DNA of 64,000 nucleotides from Achromobacter seleniivolatilans (GCF_030864005.1 NZ_CP132976.1:6014001-6078000), one strand, 5' to 3'; counted from the first letter of the stretch, positions 43,472 through 52,623 are shown. The notes: a model not told the origin generated them from the letters alone. Translations and numbers: made by a program.

Positions 43472-44056
43472 ATGAAGCTGATCCCGACCCTGCTGCTGGG
43501 CGCAAGCGCGCTGCTCGCGAGTCTGCCTGCCGCTGCCGCGCCAGTGACCTACGACTTGGACCCCTCGCATACCTATCCCAGCTTTGAAGCCGATCACTTT
43601 GGCGGGCTGTCGACATGGCGCGGGAAATTCAATCAGTCCCGCGGAGTAGTGGTGTTGGATCGCGAGGCCCGCACTGGCACGGTGGACGTCACCGTCGACA
43701 TCAAGTCGGTGGACTTTGGCCACGACGAGATGAACCAGCACGCAATCGCTCCCGATATCTTTGACGCGGCTCGCTACCCCACCGCTACTTTCAAGGGCAC
43801 ATTCACCAAGTTTGATGGAGACCGCCCCGAAGAAGCCACGGGCGATCTGACCCTGCGTGGCGTCACGCGGCAGGTCAAGATGGACATTGACGATTTCAAG
43901 TGCATTCAGCACCCGATGGAGAAGCGCGAAGTGTGCGGCGCTGACGTGTCCACAAAGTTCAGCCGCAAGGACTTCGGGCTGAATTTTGGCCTGGATATGG
44001 GATTCAAGCCCGAAGTTGAATTGAAGATTCAAGTAGAAGCCGGCCGGCGCCCTTGA
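43472..44056 (+). CDS. yceI: YceI family periplasmic lipid-binding protein
   Basis: The 194-residue product has a signal peptide (MKLIPTLLLGASALLASLPA) and the YceI domain: YDLDPSHTYPSFEADHFGGL, DVTVDIKSVDFGHDEMN, DLTLRGVTRQVKM. YceI proteins fold as lipocalin-like barrels that bind polyisoprenoids in the periplasm. The ATG follows a TAGGAG ribosome site. Two Cys (KCIQHPMEKREVCG) may form a disulphide. It stands alone as a single gene. Confidence 0.93.
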   Translation: MKLIPTLLLGASALLASLPAAAAPVTYDLDPSHTYPSFEADHFGGLSTWRGKFNQSRGVVVLDREARTGTVDVTVDIKSVDFGHDEMNQHAIAPDIFDAARYPTATFKGTFTKFDGDRPEEATGDLTLRGVTRQVKMDIDDFKCIQHPMEKREVCGADVSTKFSRKDFGLNFGLDMGFKPEVELKIQVEAGRRP

Positions 44057-44073
44057 TGGGCAGGCAAGCGCAA

Positions 44074-44520
44074 TCAGTCCGGGGTATCGGCTTCTACAAG
44101 ACGCGCCAGCTGCATCAGTGAATCCTGCCAGCCCAGGTAGCACATCTCCACAGGGATAACGGCCGGCACCCCTTCCTGCACGATGGTGATGTCCGTGCCG
44201 CAGGCCACTTGCCGCAAGGTAATGGTGGTCTGCATCTGGCCGGGCAGGTTCGGGTCGTCGAACTGATCCGAATAGCGGATCTTTTCAAACGGAACTAGTT
44301 CCAGGTATACGCCGCCAAAACTCTGGCTGATGCCGGTGCTGAAGTTGCGAAAGGACATCTTGTGGGAGCCGCCGGTTTTAGGGTCCAGGTGATGGATCTG
44401 ACAGGTGTAGCCGTACGGAGGCAGCCATTTCGCTACGGCATCGGCTTCAAGAAAAGCGCGATAGACGCGTTCCGGCGGTGCGCGCAGAACGCGGTGAAGA
44501 TTGATGGTTCCGGTGGTCAT
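44074..44520 (-). CDS. SRPBCC (AHSA1-type) domain protein
   Basis: The 148-residue product begins MTTGTINLHRVLRAPPERVY and continues with WLPPYGYTCQIHHLDPKTGG, FGGVYLELVPFEKIRYSDQF and YLGWQDSLMQLARLVE. This is a START-like AHSA1 fold used for binding hydrophobic ligands. It is a stand-alone domain, and the ligand is unknown. It lies between yceI (convergent) and the FAD hydroxylase gene, 104 bp upstream on the same strand. Confidence 0.88.
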   Translation of the reverse strand: MTTGTINLHRVLRAPPERVYRAFLEADAVAKWLPPYGYTCQIHHLDPKTGGSHKMSFRNFSTGISQSFGGVYLELVPFEKIRYSDQFDDPNLPGQMQTTITLRQVACGTDITIVQEGVPAVIPVEMCYLGWQDSLMQLARLVEADTPD

Positions 44521-44624
44521 GGTGTGATCGCCTTTCAGTATGAGTGGATCGTACTGACACGACGAACCGGCGGCACGAAAATCGACAAGGTCTGCGGCTA
44601 GGGGAAACCCGAGGTGCTGGGTTT

Positions 44625-46211
44625 TCAGGCCCGCAATTGCGCGAGATAGTCCGCCAAGGCCTGCGCGTGGCCACGCTCTGCGCGCAAGCCAATATGGCCA
44701 TCTGAGCGGACCACAAGCAGCACCATGTTGGTAATGCCCAGTTTTTCCGCTGTTGCGGGATCAAGGTAGGCGTCCACATGCGGATCTGACGCACCGGGTT
44801 CGACGGCGTTTGCTGTGATGGAGATCACGATGTCGATGATGGACCGGTCCGCAAGCTCAGCCATATCGCGGCGGGTTTGCGCCAGCTCGGCCGGGGGCGT
44901 GGAGGCGCCGCCGATGAGCAAGGCCGTGTGACCACGGCGGCGGGTGTAGTGGTGCAGGCGGCCGGGTCCGCCAACCACGTCCCGGATGGCAATCTGATCC
45001 GACAGCCGCTGGCCGGGCCAAACGGCCGGGTGCGGATCGCCCATGACTATGGGAGATCCGGCGTAATCGATATCCAGCTCGGCCTCTGCAACGGCTTCGT
45101 GGTGCCGGGTGGCCGGATCGGCGAATGCGGTTCGGATCGCCTTGTCGCGGTCCTTGCGCTCTTTGTCACCGGAGACCAGCTGCGCGCTTTCGGCAGCATC
45201 GCCCGACGCCATCACCTGATCCGCCACCGGGCGCCGCTCCGCGTGATAGCTGTCCAGCAGCTTGTCTGAACAATGCCCGTGGCATACCAACGCCAGCTTC
45301 CAGCCCAGGTTGTAGGCGTCTTGAAGACCGCTGTTCATGCCATGGCCTTGCGCCGGGCTGCACGTGTGGGCGGCATCGCCTGCCAACAGCACGCGGCCCG
45401 CGCGGAAACGCTGTGCGACTTTGGTTTGGCAATCGAAGCGGGTGGGATGCGAGACATCGATGAAGCGAGACTCGGGCAGATAGCGGTGCAGTGTGGATAA
45501 GGCGTCGGCGACCAGGTCGGACTCGGGCGCGCTGGGTCGTAGATAGACCCGCCAGCGTTGGTCTGGCAGGGCGGTCAGAATGACGGGAATCGGGTCTAGA
45601 TAGGCGTAGTTCGCTTCGAAAGACGCCGGCCAATCGCTGATACCCGCATCGAATACTGCCCAAGGCTGATTGATGTCGTGGCCCTCTTGTTCGATGCCGG
45701 CAAGTGTGCGCACCGTGCTGTGATGGCCGTCACATCCAACCACCCACAGCGCAAACACCTGCGATGAAACGCCTGCATGCTCAATCGTGGCAAGCACGCC
45801 ATCGTCCTGCGCTTGCAATCCGACCAGCTTGGTTGCGCGTGTGACAGTGCCGCCATGCTGGACGAGGTAGCTTGTGAGCAGCGCTTCGGTGACTTCTTCC
45901 GAAATACCGATATTGAACGGATACCGGCTTCCGCATTGGGCCAGATCGATTTCACCCAACACGGCGCCGTCTGAATGGATGCAGGCCCGCCGCTGTTTGA
46001 CGCCCGCTGAAAGCAGCGGCTCGGACAAGCCCAGCGTGTCCAGTATTTCCAGCGACCGGGGATGCACGACGGTTGCGCGGTCCCAATCCAAGGGGCGCTC
46101 ATGCGCATCAATCAATAGGCACTCAACGCCGCGCCGTTGCAGTTCAGCTGCTGTGAGCAGGCCTGCGGGGCCTGCACCAACCACCAAGACAGTCGTCGTC
46201 GCAATTGCCAT
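44625..46211 (-). CDS. FAD-dependent aromatic hydroxylase-like monooxygenase
   Basis: The 528-residue product has the Rossmann loop VLVVGAGPAG (Gly12, 14, 17), the DG motif region (WVVGCDGHHSTVR), the FAD-ribityl GDAAH motif (LLAGDAAHTCSPAQGHGMNS) and a C-terminal thioredoxin-like tail (about residues 400-528). This is the PheA/TfdB/MhpA layout, hydroxylating phenolic or polyketide-like rings with NAD(P)H and O2. No other aromatic-degradation gene is adjacent, so the substrate is unknown. It could also be a resistance-type monooxygenase. Confidence 0.88.
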   Translation of the reverse strand: MAIATTTVLVVGAGPAGLLTAAELQRRGVECLLIDAHERPLDWDRATVVHPRSLEILDTLGLSEPLLSAGVKQRRACIHSDGAVLGEIDLAQCGSRYPFNIGISEEVTEALLTSYLVQHGGTVTRATKLVGLQAQDDGVLATIEHAGVSSQVFALWVVGCDGHHSTVRTLAGIEQEGHDINQPWAVFDAGISDWPASFEANYAYLDPIPVILTALPDQRWRVYLRPSAPESDLVADALSTLHRYLPESRFIDVSHPTRFDCQTKVAQRFRAGRVLLAGDAAHTCSPAQGHGMNSGLQDAYNLGWKLALVCHGHCSDKLLDSYHAERRPVADQVMASGDAAESAQLVSGDKERKDRDKAIRTAFADPATRHHEAVAEAELDIDYAGSPIVMGDPHPAVWPGQRLSDQIAIRDVVGGPGRLHHYTRRRGHTALLIGGASTPPAELAQTRRDMAELADRSIIDIVISITANAVEPGASDPHVDAYLDPATAEKLGITNMVLLVVRSDGHIGLRAERGHAQALADYLAQLRA

Positions 46212-46390
46212 GTCGTGTCCTCAGTCGCGGGATCGTGGTGCGCCGCCGTGTCCAAAGGCGGCCTGCCCAAAAAAATAAATCAGGCAGATGCCATCGTCAA
46301 CGCTTCTGGAATGGCCAAAGGATGGAGTCAGGGCTGAAATTTTGCATGACGGTATGGTTGCCCCGGTATGAATGTCCCGCGGCCAGAAAC

Positions 46391-46419
46391 GGCAAGGGCC
46401 GCTATTCGCGGCCCTTGCC
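46391..46419 (-). terminator. 12-bp hairpin downstream of the DUF1993 gene
   Basis: The arms GGCAAGGGCCGC (46391-46402) and GCGGCCCTTGCC (46408-46419) are perfectly complementary around a 5-nt loop. The hairpin lies 37 bp past the DUF1993 stop on the minus strand. There is no strong T-run, so it may work with Rho or protect the 3' end. Confidence 0.55.
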
Positions 46420-46456
46420 ATGTTGCCGTCGCGCGTGACGCGCGCGGCCTTTGGAA

Positions 46457-46969
46457 TCAGTAAGCGCCCATGTAGTCGCGCTTGCCGACTTCAATGCCGT
46501 TGTGACGCAGGATCGCGTAGGACGTGGTCACGTGGAAGAAAAACTGCGGCAAGCCATAGTGCAACAGATAAGCGCTGGCCGACAGCTTCTTTTCCTTGGG
46601 CGTGCCCGGGCGCAGCACGATTTCAAGCGCTTCGCTTTTCTCGAATTGTTCCGGCGTGAACGAGCCGACGTGTGCCAGGGTCTTGGCGATCAGCGCTTGC
46701 AGGTCGGCAAAGGTGGCGTCGGTGTCGGGCCAGGACGGAACCTCGGCGCCGGCCAGGCGGGACGAGATGCCTTTGGCGAAATCCGCGGCGATCTGCACCT
46801 GACGCGACAGCGGGAACATGTCGGGAAACAGACGCGCGCCCAGATAGGCGTTCGGATCAATATTCTTTTCGGTGGCATGGGCCTCGGCCTTCTTCAGCAC
46901 GTCGGACAACGCCGACAGCATTTGCTTCAGAACGGGGACGGATGCGGTGTACAGGGGACTGGTCATCAT
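46457..46969 (-). CDS. DUF1993 family protein
   Basis: The 170-residue product begins MTSPLYTASVPVLKQMLSAL after a second Met and continues with LFPDMFPLSRQVQIAADFAK and LHYGLPQFFFHVTTSYAILR. This is the DUF1993 pattern, a helical-bundle family resembling the DinB superfamily. The function is unknown. The start may be either of two adjacent Met codons (46969 or 46966). It is divergent from the dehydrogenase operon across 256 bp, which is AT-rich near 47110-47225. Confidence 0.9.
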   Translation of the reverse strand: MMTSPLYTASVPVLKQMLSALSDVLKKAEAHATEKNIDPNAYLGARLFPDMFPLSRQVQIAADFAKGISSRLAGAEVPSWPDTDATFADLQALIAKTLAHVGSFTPEQFEKSEALEIVLRPGTPKEKKLSASAYLLHYGLPQFFFHVTTSYAILRHNGIEVGKRDYMGAY

Positions 46970-47225
46970 AAGTCTCGCAGGGTTAGGCGGGCGCGGGAGA
47001 TACCGCGCGGGTGGGGCAAGACTACCACCTTGATAAGAACCGCTGGTCAGCCCCCGCGTGCCAGCCGGAATCTCAAACGGTTGCCTGCTGCGAATACGGG
47101 GTCAGAGTTCTCATTTTGTATTTTTAATGTTTCCGAAAACTTCTGAATCCTAGGGTTTACTCGGGTTTTGCCCCCTCATTTCCGCAAGCTATAAACCTTT
47201 ATGTATTTTTTTTGTATTTAAGGTC

Positions 47226-48101
47226 ATGAAAATAGCGCTGATTGGATGTGGGGAAGTGGGTGACTGCTACGCGCAAGCCTGGCTTGAGGGCGGTCATTCG
47301 ATTGTTGGCATTTGCGAGTTGCGTCAAGACGCGGAGATGCAGGCGCGCGTGCGTGCGCACGGCAGCACGCTGCACAGCGAACCCGGCCCGTGGCTGGCGC
47401 AGGCGGACATCGTGGTGTCGGCAGTGTTTGGCCATTCAGCGCTGGCGGTTGCCAGGCAGGCCCTGCCGCACGTACGGCAAGGCGGGTCTTATGCGGATTT
47501 CACGACGGCAAGTTCGGCCGACATGCGTGCGGGGGCTGAAGACGCCGCGCGGCTTGGCGTGCCGTTTATCGACGTCGCCATCATGGGGGCGATTGCGTTG
47601 CTGGGTGCGCGCACGCCGCTGCTGTGCGCCGGCGTGGGCGCGGAATCCGTGGCCGAATTCACGCGCACTTGCGGCGCGCCCGCGCAGGCGATTGACGGCG
47701 AGGCTGGCGATGCCGTCCGCCTGAAGCTGCTGCGCAGCATTATGACCAAGGGCATGGAAAGCCTGGCGGTGGAATGTATGGTGGCTGCCGAAAGCATGGG
47801 CTTGCGCGCATCGCTTTATGAAGTGCTGTCCGATATGGACCGCACGCCGCTCACCACGTTTATCGATTCGTTTGTGCGCTCGCATGTGTTGCACGCGCCG
47901 CGCCGCCTGGCCGAAGTCCGCGAGGCGCGCGAACAACTGGTTCAAGCCGGCTTGCAGCCATTGGTGCTTGACGGCGTGGAACGTCTCTTTGCCCGCACGG
48001 CGCAAGGCATTGCCGCTGCGCGCGAAGCCGGTACTTTCGATGTGGCCGATTCCGTGTCGGCCAAGCTGGCGTGGCTGACGCCCCTGGCGCGTCAGACCTG
48101 A
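47226..48101 (+). CDS. NAD(P)-binding 6-phosphogluconate/3-hydroxyisobutyrate dehydrogenase-like protein
   Basis: The 291-residue product has a Rossmann N-terminus (MKIALIGCGEVGDCYA, Gly7-x-Gly9-x2-Gly12) and a C-terminal helical domain with LLRSIMTKGMESLAVECMVA, where the Lys falls at the catalytic position of the beta-hydroxyacid dehydrogenase family. The C-terminal part resembles DUF1932. It probably oxidises a hydroxy acid. It is followed by a Bug solute-binding protein (84 bp) and an RraA-like aldolase gene (38 bp), suggesting a small uptake-and-catabolism operon. An AAGGT ribosome site precedes the ATG. Confidence 0.87.
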   Translation: MKIALIGCGEVGDCYAQAWLEGGHSIVGICELRQDAEMQARVRAHGSTLHSEPGPWLAQADIVVSAVFGHSALAVARQALPHVRQGGSYADFTTASSADMRAGAEDAARLGVPFIDVAIMGAIALLGARTPLLCAGVGAESVAEFTRTCGAPAQAIDGEAGDAVRLKLLRSIMTKGMESLAVECMVAAESMGLRASLYEVLSDMDRTPLTTFIDSFVRSHVLHAPRRLAEVREAREQLVQAGLQPLVLDGVERLFARTAQGIAAAREAGTFDVADSVSAKLAWLTPLARQT

Positions 48102-48185
48102 ACGGTCAGACAGATCACCCGGCACTCAACAACACAGGCCCCGCAGAGGGCCGATCCATCTAATAAAGCACGAGCGAGGAAGACT

Positions 48186-49151
48186 ATGAAACCCCTGAAG
48201 AATCTGCTGGCGGCCACCCTGATGGCCGCTTGCGCGTCGGCTGGCGCGGCCGACATGGGCTCGGCCCCGATCACCTTGATTTCGCCATTCCCGCCAGGTG
48301 GCGGAACCGATACCTTGACCCGCATGATCGGGTCGGCGATCGGCCAGGACACGGGCTGGAACATCGTGGTGGAAAACAAGCCCGGAGCGGGCGGCAACCT
48401 GGCGTTGGACGCGACGGCCCGCGCCAAGCCCGACGGCCACACGCTGGTCATGGCGCAAACCGACAACATCGTGCTGAACCCTTGGCTGTACCAGAAACTC
48501 AGCTACGACACGTTCAAGGATTTCAAGCCTGTTGGTCTGGTCGCCTCTTCGCCCAGCGTGTTCGTGGTGGTGCCCGAGTCTCCGTACAAAACGCTGGACG
48601 ATGTGGTGAAGGCCGCGAAGGCGCGTCCGGGTCAGGTGTCTCTGGGTATCCCGGGCATCGGCGGCAGCGGTGATCTGATCGGTCATCTGTGGCGCAAGGC
48701 GGCGGGCATGGAACTGATGCATGTGCCGTATCGCGGCTGGTCGCAGGCATTCCCTGATCTGGCCAGCGGCCGCATTGATCTGTACACGGGATCGGTGGCG
48801 TCCCTGCTGCCGCAGATCCGCGGCGGCAAGGTCCGAGCGCTGGCGGTGGTGGCGGATGAGCGTTCTCCCGCTTTGCCGGACGTGCCCACCTTTGTGGAAA
48901 GCGGCTTCAAGACCATCAACCAGACCATCTGGTGGGGCCTGATGGCGCCGGGCAAGACGCCGGATGACGTGGTCGCCACGCTGAACCAGGCGTTGAATAA
49001 ATCGCAGGCCAACCCGGAGCTGGTGAAGAAGCTTGAAGACTCGGGTTACAGCGTCATGACGGGCACCCCGGCCGACCTGGGCAAGCGTCATCGCGCCGAC
49101 CACGACATCTTCGGCAAGGTCGTGCAGGAAGCCGGTATTCCTAAGCAATAG
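48186..49151 (+). CDS. Bug/TctC family tricarboxylate-type solute-binding protein
   Basis: The 321-residue product has a signal peptide (MKPLKNLLAATLMAACASAG) and the Bug layout: ITLISPFPPGGGTDTLTRMI, NIVVENKPGAGGNLALDATA, MELMHVPYRGWSQAFPDLAS. Bug proteins bind small carboxylates in the periplasm for tripartite (TctAB-type) uptake or sensing, and are greatly expanded in Bordetella and Achromobacter. No tctA or tctB gene is here, as is common for orphan Bug genes. Its neighbours imply that the ligand is the substrate of the flanking enzymes. Confidence 0.93.
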   Translation: MKPLKNLLAATLMAACASAGAADMGSAPITLISPFPPGGGTDTLTRMIGSAIGQDTGWNIVVENKPGAGGNLALDATARAKPDGHTLVMAQTDNIVLNPWLYQKLSYDTFKDFKPVGLVASSPSVFVVVPESPYKTLDDVVKAAKARPGQVSLGIPGIGGSGDLIGHLWRKAAGMELMHVPYRGWSQAFPDLASGRIDLYTGSVASLLPQIRGGKVRALAVVADERSPALPDVPTFVESGFKTINQTIWWGLMAPGKTPDDVVATLNQALNKSQANPELVKKLEDSGYSVMTGTPADLGKRHRADHDIFGKVVQEAGIPKQ

Positions 49152-49189
49152 ACAGACTGAATTCAAACAGGCTTTGCAGGAGAACCCTA

Positions 49190-49858
49190 ATGATTGGTTT
49201 TGAGATTCACCCGCGCAAACGTGCGGTCAGCAGCGAGTTTGTTGAAAAGTTCCGCAGCGTTCCGGTAGCGAATATCAGCGATTGCATGTCGCGGATGACG
49301 GCGGGCGGCGCGCGGCTGCGTCCCATGCACAATGGCAGTCCGCTGGCTGGGCCGGCACTGACGGTGCGCACGCGTCCAGGCGACAACCTGCTGGTGCACA
49401 AGGCGCTGGAACTGGCCCAGCCCGGCGACGTGGTGGTGGTGGATGCGGGCGGCGATCTGACCAATGCCATCATCGGCGAGATCATGACGACGTATGCGCA
49501 AACACGCGGCCTGGCCGGCATCGTGATCAACGGCGCGATCCGCGATTGCGCAACGATACGCCGCAGCGCATTCCCGGTGTACGCCGCTGGCGTCACGCAC
49601 CGCGGGCCTTATAAGGATGGCCCGGGCGAGATCAACGGCGTCATTTCGCTGGATGGCATGACGATCGAGCCGGGTGATCTGATTCTGGGCGACGAAGACG
49701 GTCTGCTGTCGTTGCCCTACGATCAGGTCGCCACGCTGTATGAAGCCGCAGCGGCCAAGCATGTGATCGAAGAGCAGATGCTGGCGCAGATTGCCGCCGG
49801 CACGCTGGATACGTCGTGGATTGATGCGCGTCTCAAGGCTCAGGGTTGGAAGCCATAA
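49190..49858 (+). CDS. RraA-like / HMG-CHA aldolase family protein
   Basis: The 222-residue product has the RraA fold: VPVANISDCMSRMTAGG, GDVVVVDAGGDLTNAIIGEI, GIVINGAIRDCATIRRSAFP. The Gly/Asp-rich GGDLTNAIIGE and the Arg-Asp pair of NGAIRDC fit the metal site of 4-hydroxy-4-methyl-2-oxoglutarate/4-carboxy-4-hydroxy-2-oxoadipate aldolases. It would cleave or decarboxylate an oxo-acid, giving pyruvate. A CAGGAGAA ribosome site precedes it. It is the last gene of the operon and converges on the GntR gene. Confidence 0.88.
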   Translation: MIGFEIHPRKRAVSSEFVEKFRSVPVANISDCMSRMTAGGARLRPMHNGSPLAGPALTVRTRPGDNLLVHKALELAQPGDVVVVDAGGDLTNAIIGEIMTTYAQTRGLAGIVINGAIRDCATIRRSAFPVYAAGVTHRGPYKDGPGEINGVISLDGMTIEPGDLILGDEDGLLSLPYDQVATLYEAAAAKHVIEEQMLAQIAAGTLDTSWIDARLKAQGWKP

Positions 49859-49911
49859 ACCGCTGAACCAAACCGCTGAATCAAACCGCTGGCGCAGGCG
49901 CCGGCGGTTTG
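49857..49911. repeat. Short 13-bp-period repeat and hairpin at the 3' end of the operon
   Basis: AAACCGCT occurs three times at 13-bp spacing (49857, 49870, 49883). The last copy pairs with GCGGTTTG at 49904-49911 to make an 8-bp stem. It covers the aldolase stop codon and the 3' end of gntR. It may serve as a terminator for the operon, but no T-run follows. Confidence 0.45.
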
Positions 49912-50546
49912 CGCTGACTGCGAAACAGCAGATGGGTTGCCGTCAGGTGAAAGCGCATGGCGATGTCGGCGCAGGCGGGATCACGTGCGCGCAAAGCTGC
50001 AATGATCTGCCGGTGGTGTTCCACACTGCGCAGCATGTCGTCTTGCGTGTAGAAGTAGAACGAGCCGATGATGATCGGCATGTCCAGCAGGTTTTCCACC
50101 ATGGTCCGCACGCGCGCGGATTGCGCCGCGTCCAGCAGGGCGTGGTGAAAAAGGTTGTTGCAGTGCTGCACGCGGGCGACCTTGTCCGTGTCGTCCGAGC
50201 GGATGGCATCCAGCATGCTTTGGTTGATCTGTTCAAGATGATCAATCTGTTCGGGGGTTGCGCGTTCGGCGGCCGTTCTGGCGGCATAAGGTTCGAGCAG
50301 CATGCGCAGTTCGAACGCCTCGTTGATGTCGCGATCCACCCACCCCAATACCACCGCGCCACGGCCGCCTTCGCGTTTGACGAGGCCATCAGTGACAAGC
50401 CGTTCAATGGCGCTGCGCACCGGCGTGCGGCTGACAGAAAGCTCTGCGGCAATGTGTTCTTCGCGCAAGCGTTCGCCGGGCAGGAATACGCCGGACATCA
50501 GCCGGCGGCGGAGTTCCCCGTAGACAAGGTCGCGGGCGCTGGTCAT
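49881..50546 (-). CDS. GntR-family (FadR-type, FCD domain) regulator
   Basis: The 221-residue product has an N-terminal winged helix (YGELRRRLMSGVFLPGERLR, LSVSRTPVRSAIERLVTDGL) and a C-terminal FCD ligand-binding domain (NNLFHHALLDAAQSARVRTM, VEHHRQIIAALRARD), the FadR subgroup that responds to carboxylic acids. It converges on the dehydrogenase-Bug-aldolase operon and is the obvious candidate regulator of it. It ends in a Pro/Ala tail. The link to the operon is inferred from position. Confidence 0.92.
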   Translation of the reverse strand: MTSARDLVYGELRRRLMSGVFLPGERLREEHIAAELSVSRTPVRSAIERLVTDGLVKREGGRGAVVLGWVDRDINEAFELRMLLEPYAARTAAERATPEQIDHLEQINQSMLDAIRSDDTDKVARVQHCNNLFHHALLDAAQSARVRTMVENLLDMPIIIGSFYFYTQDDMLRSVEHHRQIIAALRARDPACADIAMRFHLTATHLLFRSQRKPPAPAPAV

Positions 50547-50607
50547 GGTGGCGCAGGGTTCCTGATGACGCGAAGAGTTTCAGACTATACCCGAACGCCG
50601 CGCCAAT

Positions 50608-51951
50608 TCAGCAGCTGAACGGGTAGGTCAGTTTCGATGATAATTCGCCGCGTTCGCTAACCGATTTCCACTCGCTGTCCTGCTTGAGCCGGACCATGCC
50701 GCAGCCCAAGTTGGTGAATTGCGTGTAGGGTCCGCCAGGCAGCTCTTGGCCCTGTGCATTTACGATCCGATAGGGGGCGCTTGCGGCGTGCGTATCCTTC
50801 AAAATCGATACCCCCGTTTTGAAGGCAAAGACCAGGTCACCGCTGATATCGCTGGCCGTGCGGGTCATGACGGGCGCGCCTTTTTGCACGGACTTGCGGT
50901 AGATCTGCGTCATGCCGTCTCTGGAATAGGCGAAAAAGGCGCTTTGGTCCGAATTTTTCGTCACGCAGTAGCCCGAGGTCTGCATCGTTTGCGCTTGCGG
51001 AAGCAGCGGCTCCATCCGGGTCGAATACAGGCGGCATTCCCTTGCCTGGGCATCGACGATTTCCAATATGGCGGGGCTGGGTTCTTTCTGCCCGGGCGCG
51101 GCGGGAATCCAGTCGTAGATCATGCTCACCCGATCAAAGCGCGGCAGGGTCGCGGGCGTGCCGTCTTCGGTAAAAAGGTGCAGGCCGTCGGGGCCTAGAG
51201 CGGTCAGAAAAGTCTGCCTGGGTTTTCCGTTCTTGACCGCGGACGTATCAGCCAAGGCGCCTATGCCCAGCCATGTGGGCGGTATCGTTTCTTGCAGCGT
51301 GTGCAGGTTGAGCAATCCAATCGCATTGTCCGATGCCGCTACCACCCGCAGGTACGCGGGCAGTGAACCGGCAGGTTTCACTTCGTGCGCCGAAAACTGG
51401 GTGGCGTAAAGCCTGCGCGATGCCGCGATTTTCTTGCCGTGCTTGAACATCACATACCCGACGCTATCAGCGGCGCTTGCGCTTGATCGGCGCAGTACGA
51501 GGCGTGAGGTGCCTTTGGGGGCGTTGGCGTCCGAGTAGTCCTCTTCTACGGACGTGAATGGCGCCACGCCCAACGAGCGGCCGTTGCCGTCCATCAGCAC
51601 CCCGCAGCCTTGCCGGTAAGCGGCGAACCCGGTGGACTTGCCGCCCAAGCTGACGGGCTCAATGGATTCGTACTCGGTCCGGTCCGCCTTGGGCAGGCGT
51701 TTAAACACGAAACGCTGCGACCCCTCCGCTTGAGTCAGGGGCTGCACGGCCTGGAACCAGGGTTCATTGCGCTCCAGGCTACCTTTGTACCCGGTGGGCT
51801 CATATCCCGAATAAGGCTCGGCAGCAGTCGAATTCAAGGCTGCCGGGTCAGTCACGCATTCAGTGGCAAGCGCGGCGGGCGCCCCGTATGCAGGCGCGAT
51901 GGCCAGGGCCAGCAGGGGCCAAGCCGCCAGGTGGAAAGAGCGCAGTGTCAT
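50608..51951 (-). CDS. Secreted protein of unknown function
   Basis: The 447-residue product has a signal peptide (MTLRSFHLAAWPLLALAIAP, cleavage near AYG-AP) and no other membrane helix. The remainder is beta-rich with repeated short strands ending in polar loops (FKTGVSILKD, YRIVNAQGQELPGG, GMVRLKQDSEWKSVS), suggesting a WG-repeat or propeller-like fold. I do not recognise a family. It is divergent from the second FecI cassette. Confidence 0.72.
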   Translation of the reverse strand: MTLRSFHLAAWPLLALAIAPAYGAPAALATECVTDPAALNSTAAEPYSGYEPTGYKGSLERNEPWFQAVQPLTQAEGSQRFVFKRLPKADRTEYESIEPVSLGGKSTGFAAYRQGCGVLMDGNGRSLGVAPFTSVEEDYSDANAPKGTSRLVLRRSSASAADSVGYVMFKHGKKIAASRRLYATQFSAHEVKPAGSLPAYLRVVAASDNAIGLLNLHTLQETIPPTWLGIGALADTSAVKNGKPRQTFLTALGPDGLHLFTEDGTPATLPRFDRVSMIYDWIPAAPGQKEPSPAILEIVDAQARECRLYSTRMEPLLPQAQTMQTSGYCVTKNSDQSAFFAYSRDGMTQIYRKSVQKGAPVMTRTASDISGDLVFAFKTGVSILKDTHAASAPYRIVNAQGQELPGGPYTQFTNLGCGMVRLKQDSEWKSVSERGELSSKLTYPFSC

Positions 51952-52060
51952 CGGAGTATCGGCAAGGCGATAAGAATCGGGCGATCAGGGTAGCAGGCCA
52001 GGCGAGGGTGCTGGGCCGCTTGCCTGTAACCGCTTGGCGCCTGACTCGACGGGCTGTGTC

Positions 52061-52079
52061 TATAATGCGAATCGTTATT
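52061..52079 (+). promoter_or_regulatory. Fur box overlapping the promoter of sigma factor 2
   Basis: TATAATGCGAATCGTTATT matches the 19-bp Fur consensus at 14 positions, and its first six bases are a perfect -10 hexamer TATAAT. No good -35 is evident. Fur binding here would block transcription when iron is plentiful. The sigma-factor start follows at 52105 or 52126. Confidence 0.65.
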
Positions 52080-52104
52080 GTTACCTTGCAGCGCAGTCCT
52101 AGAC

Positions 52105-52617
52105 GTGTCTCCCGCATCCAATGCTATGAAAGGCCAAGCCGTCGAGGACCTGTATCGCGTCCATCATGGCTGGCTCGTCAGCCTTTTGCGGCGCAAGACG
52201 GGCAACGTAGATCAGGCGGCGGATCTTGCGCATGACACGTTTGAACGGGTGCTGCGCGACGATATTCTTGCGATCATGGCTGCGCCCAGGGCGTGCCTGA
52301 CCAATATTGCACGCACACTGACCATCGGTTATTTTCGCCGCGCGGCTGTCGAGGCCGCCTATTGCGATGTACTGGCGCGCCAACCTATAGAGGTTGCGCC
52401 GTCGCCGGAAGAGCAGGCTTTGGTGGTCGAGGCGGTGATGGCGGTATGCGCCGTGCTGGATGGCCTGTCGGTACACGTGCACCGGGTGTTCATGCTGTCG
52501 CAGGTACAGGGTCTGTCGCAGCCGGAGATCGCCCGGGAATTGGGCATCTCGACCAATGCCGTGCAGAAGGCGCTGTCCAAGGCCTTGCAGCATTGTTATC
52601 TGGCGATCTATGGCTAA
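52105..52617 (+). CDS. FecI-type ECF sigma factor (cassette 2)
   Basis: The 170-residue product has sigma region 2 (VEDLYRVHHGWLVSLLRRKT, ADLAHDTFERVL) and region 4 (GLSQPEIARELGISTNAVQK). GTG 52105 (MSPASNAMKG) and ATG 52126 (MKGQAVEDLY) are both possible; a TTG at 52078 is too close to the predicted promoter. The gene follows a Fur box and is 6 bp ahead of fecR, so the cassette should be iron-repressed and then amplified by the receptor signal. Confidence 0.92.
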   Translation: MSPASNAMKGQAVEDLYRVHHGWLVSLLRRKTGNVDQAADLAHDTFERVLRDDILAIMAAPRACLTNIARTLTIGYFRRAAVEAAYCDVLARQPIEVAPSPEEQALVVEAVMAVCAVLDGLSVHVHRVFMLSQVQGLSQPEIARELGISTNAVQKALSKALQHCYLAIYG

Positions 52618-52623
52618 GCCGCG

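Noticed and set aside
46212..46456. Small plus- and minus-strand frames between the FAD hydroxylase and DUF1993 genes
   Set aside because: No ribosome sites and low-complexity basic products; a terminator hairpin occupies part of the interval.
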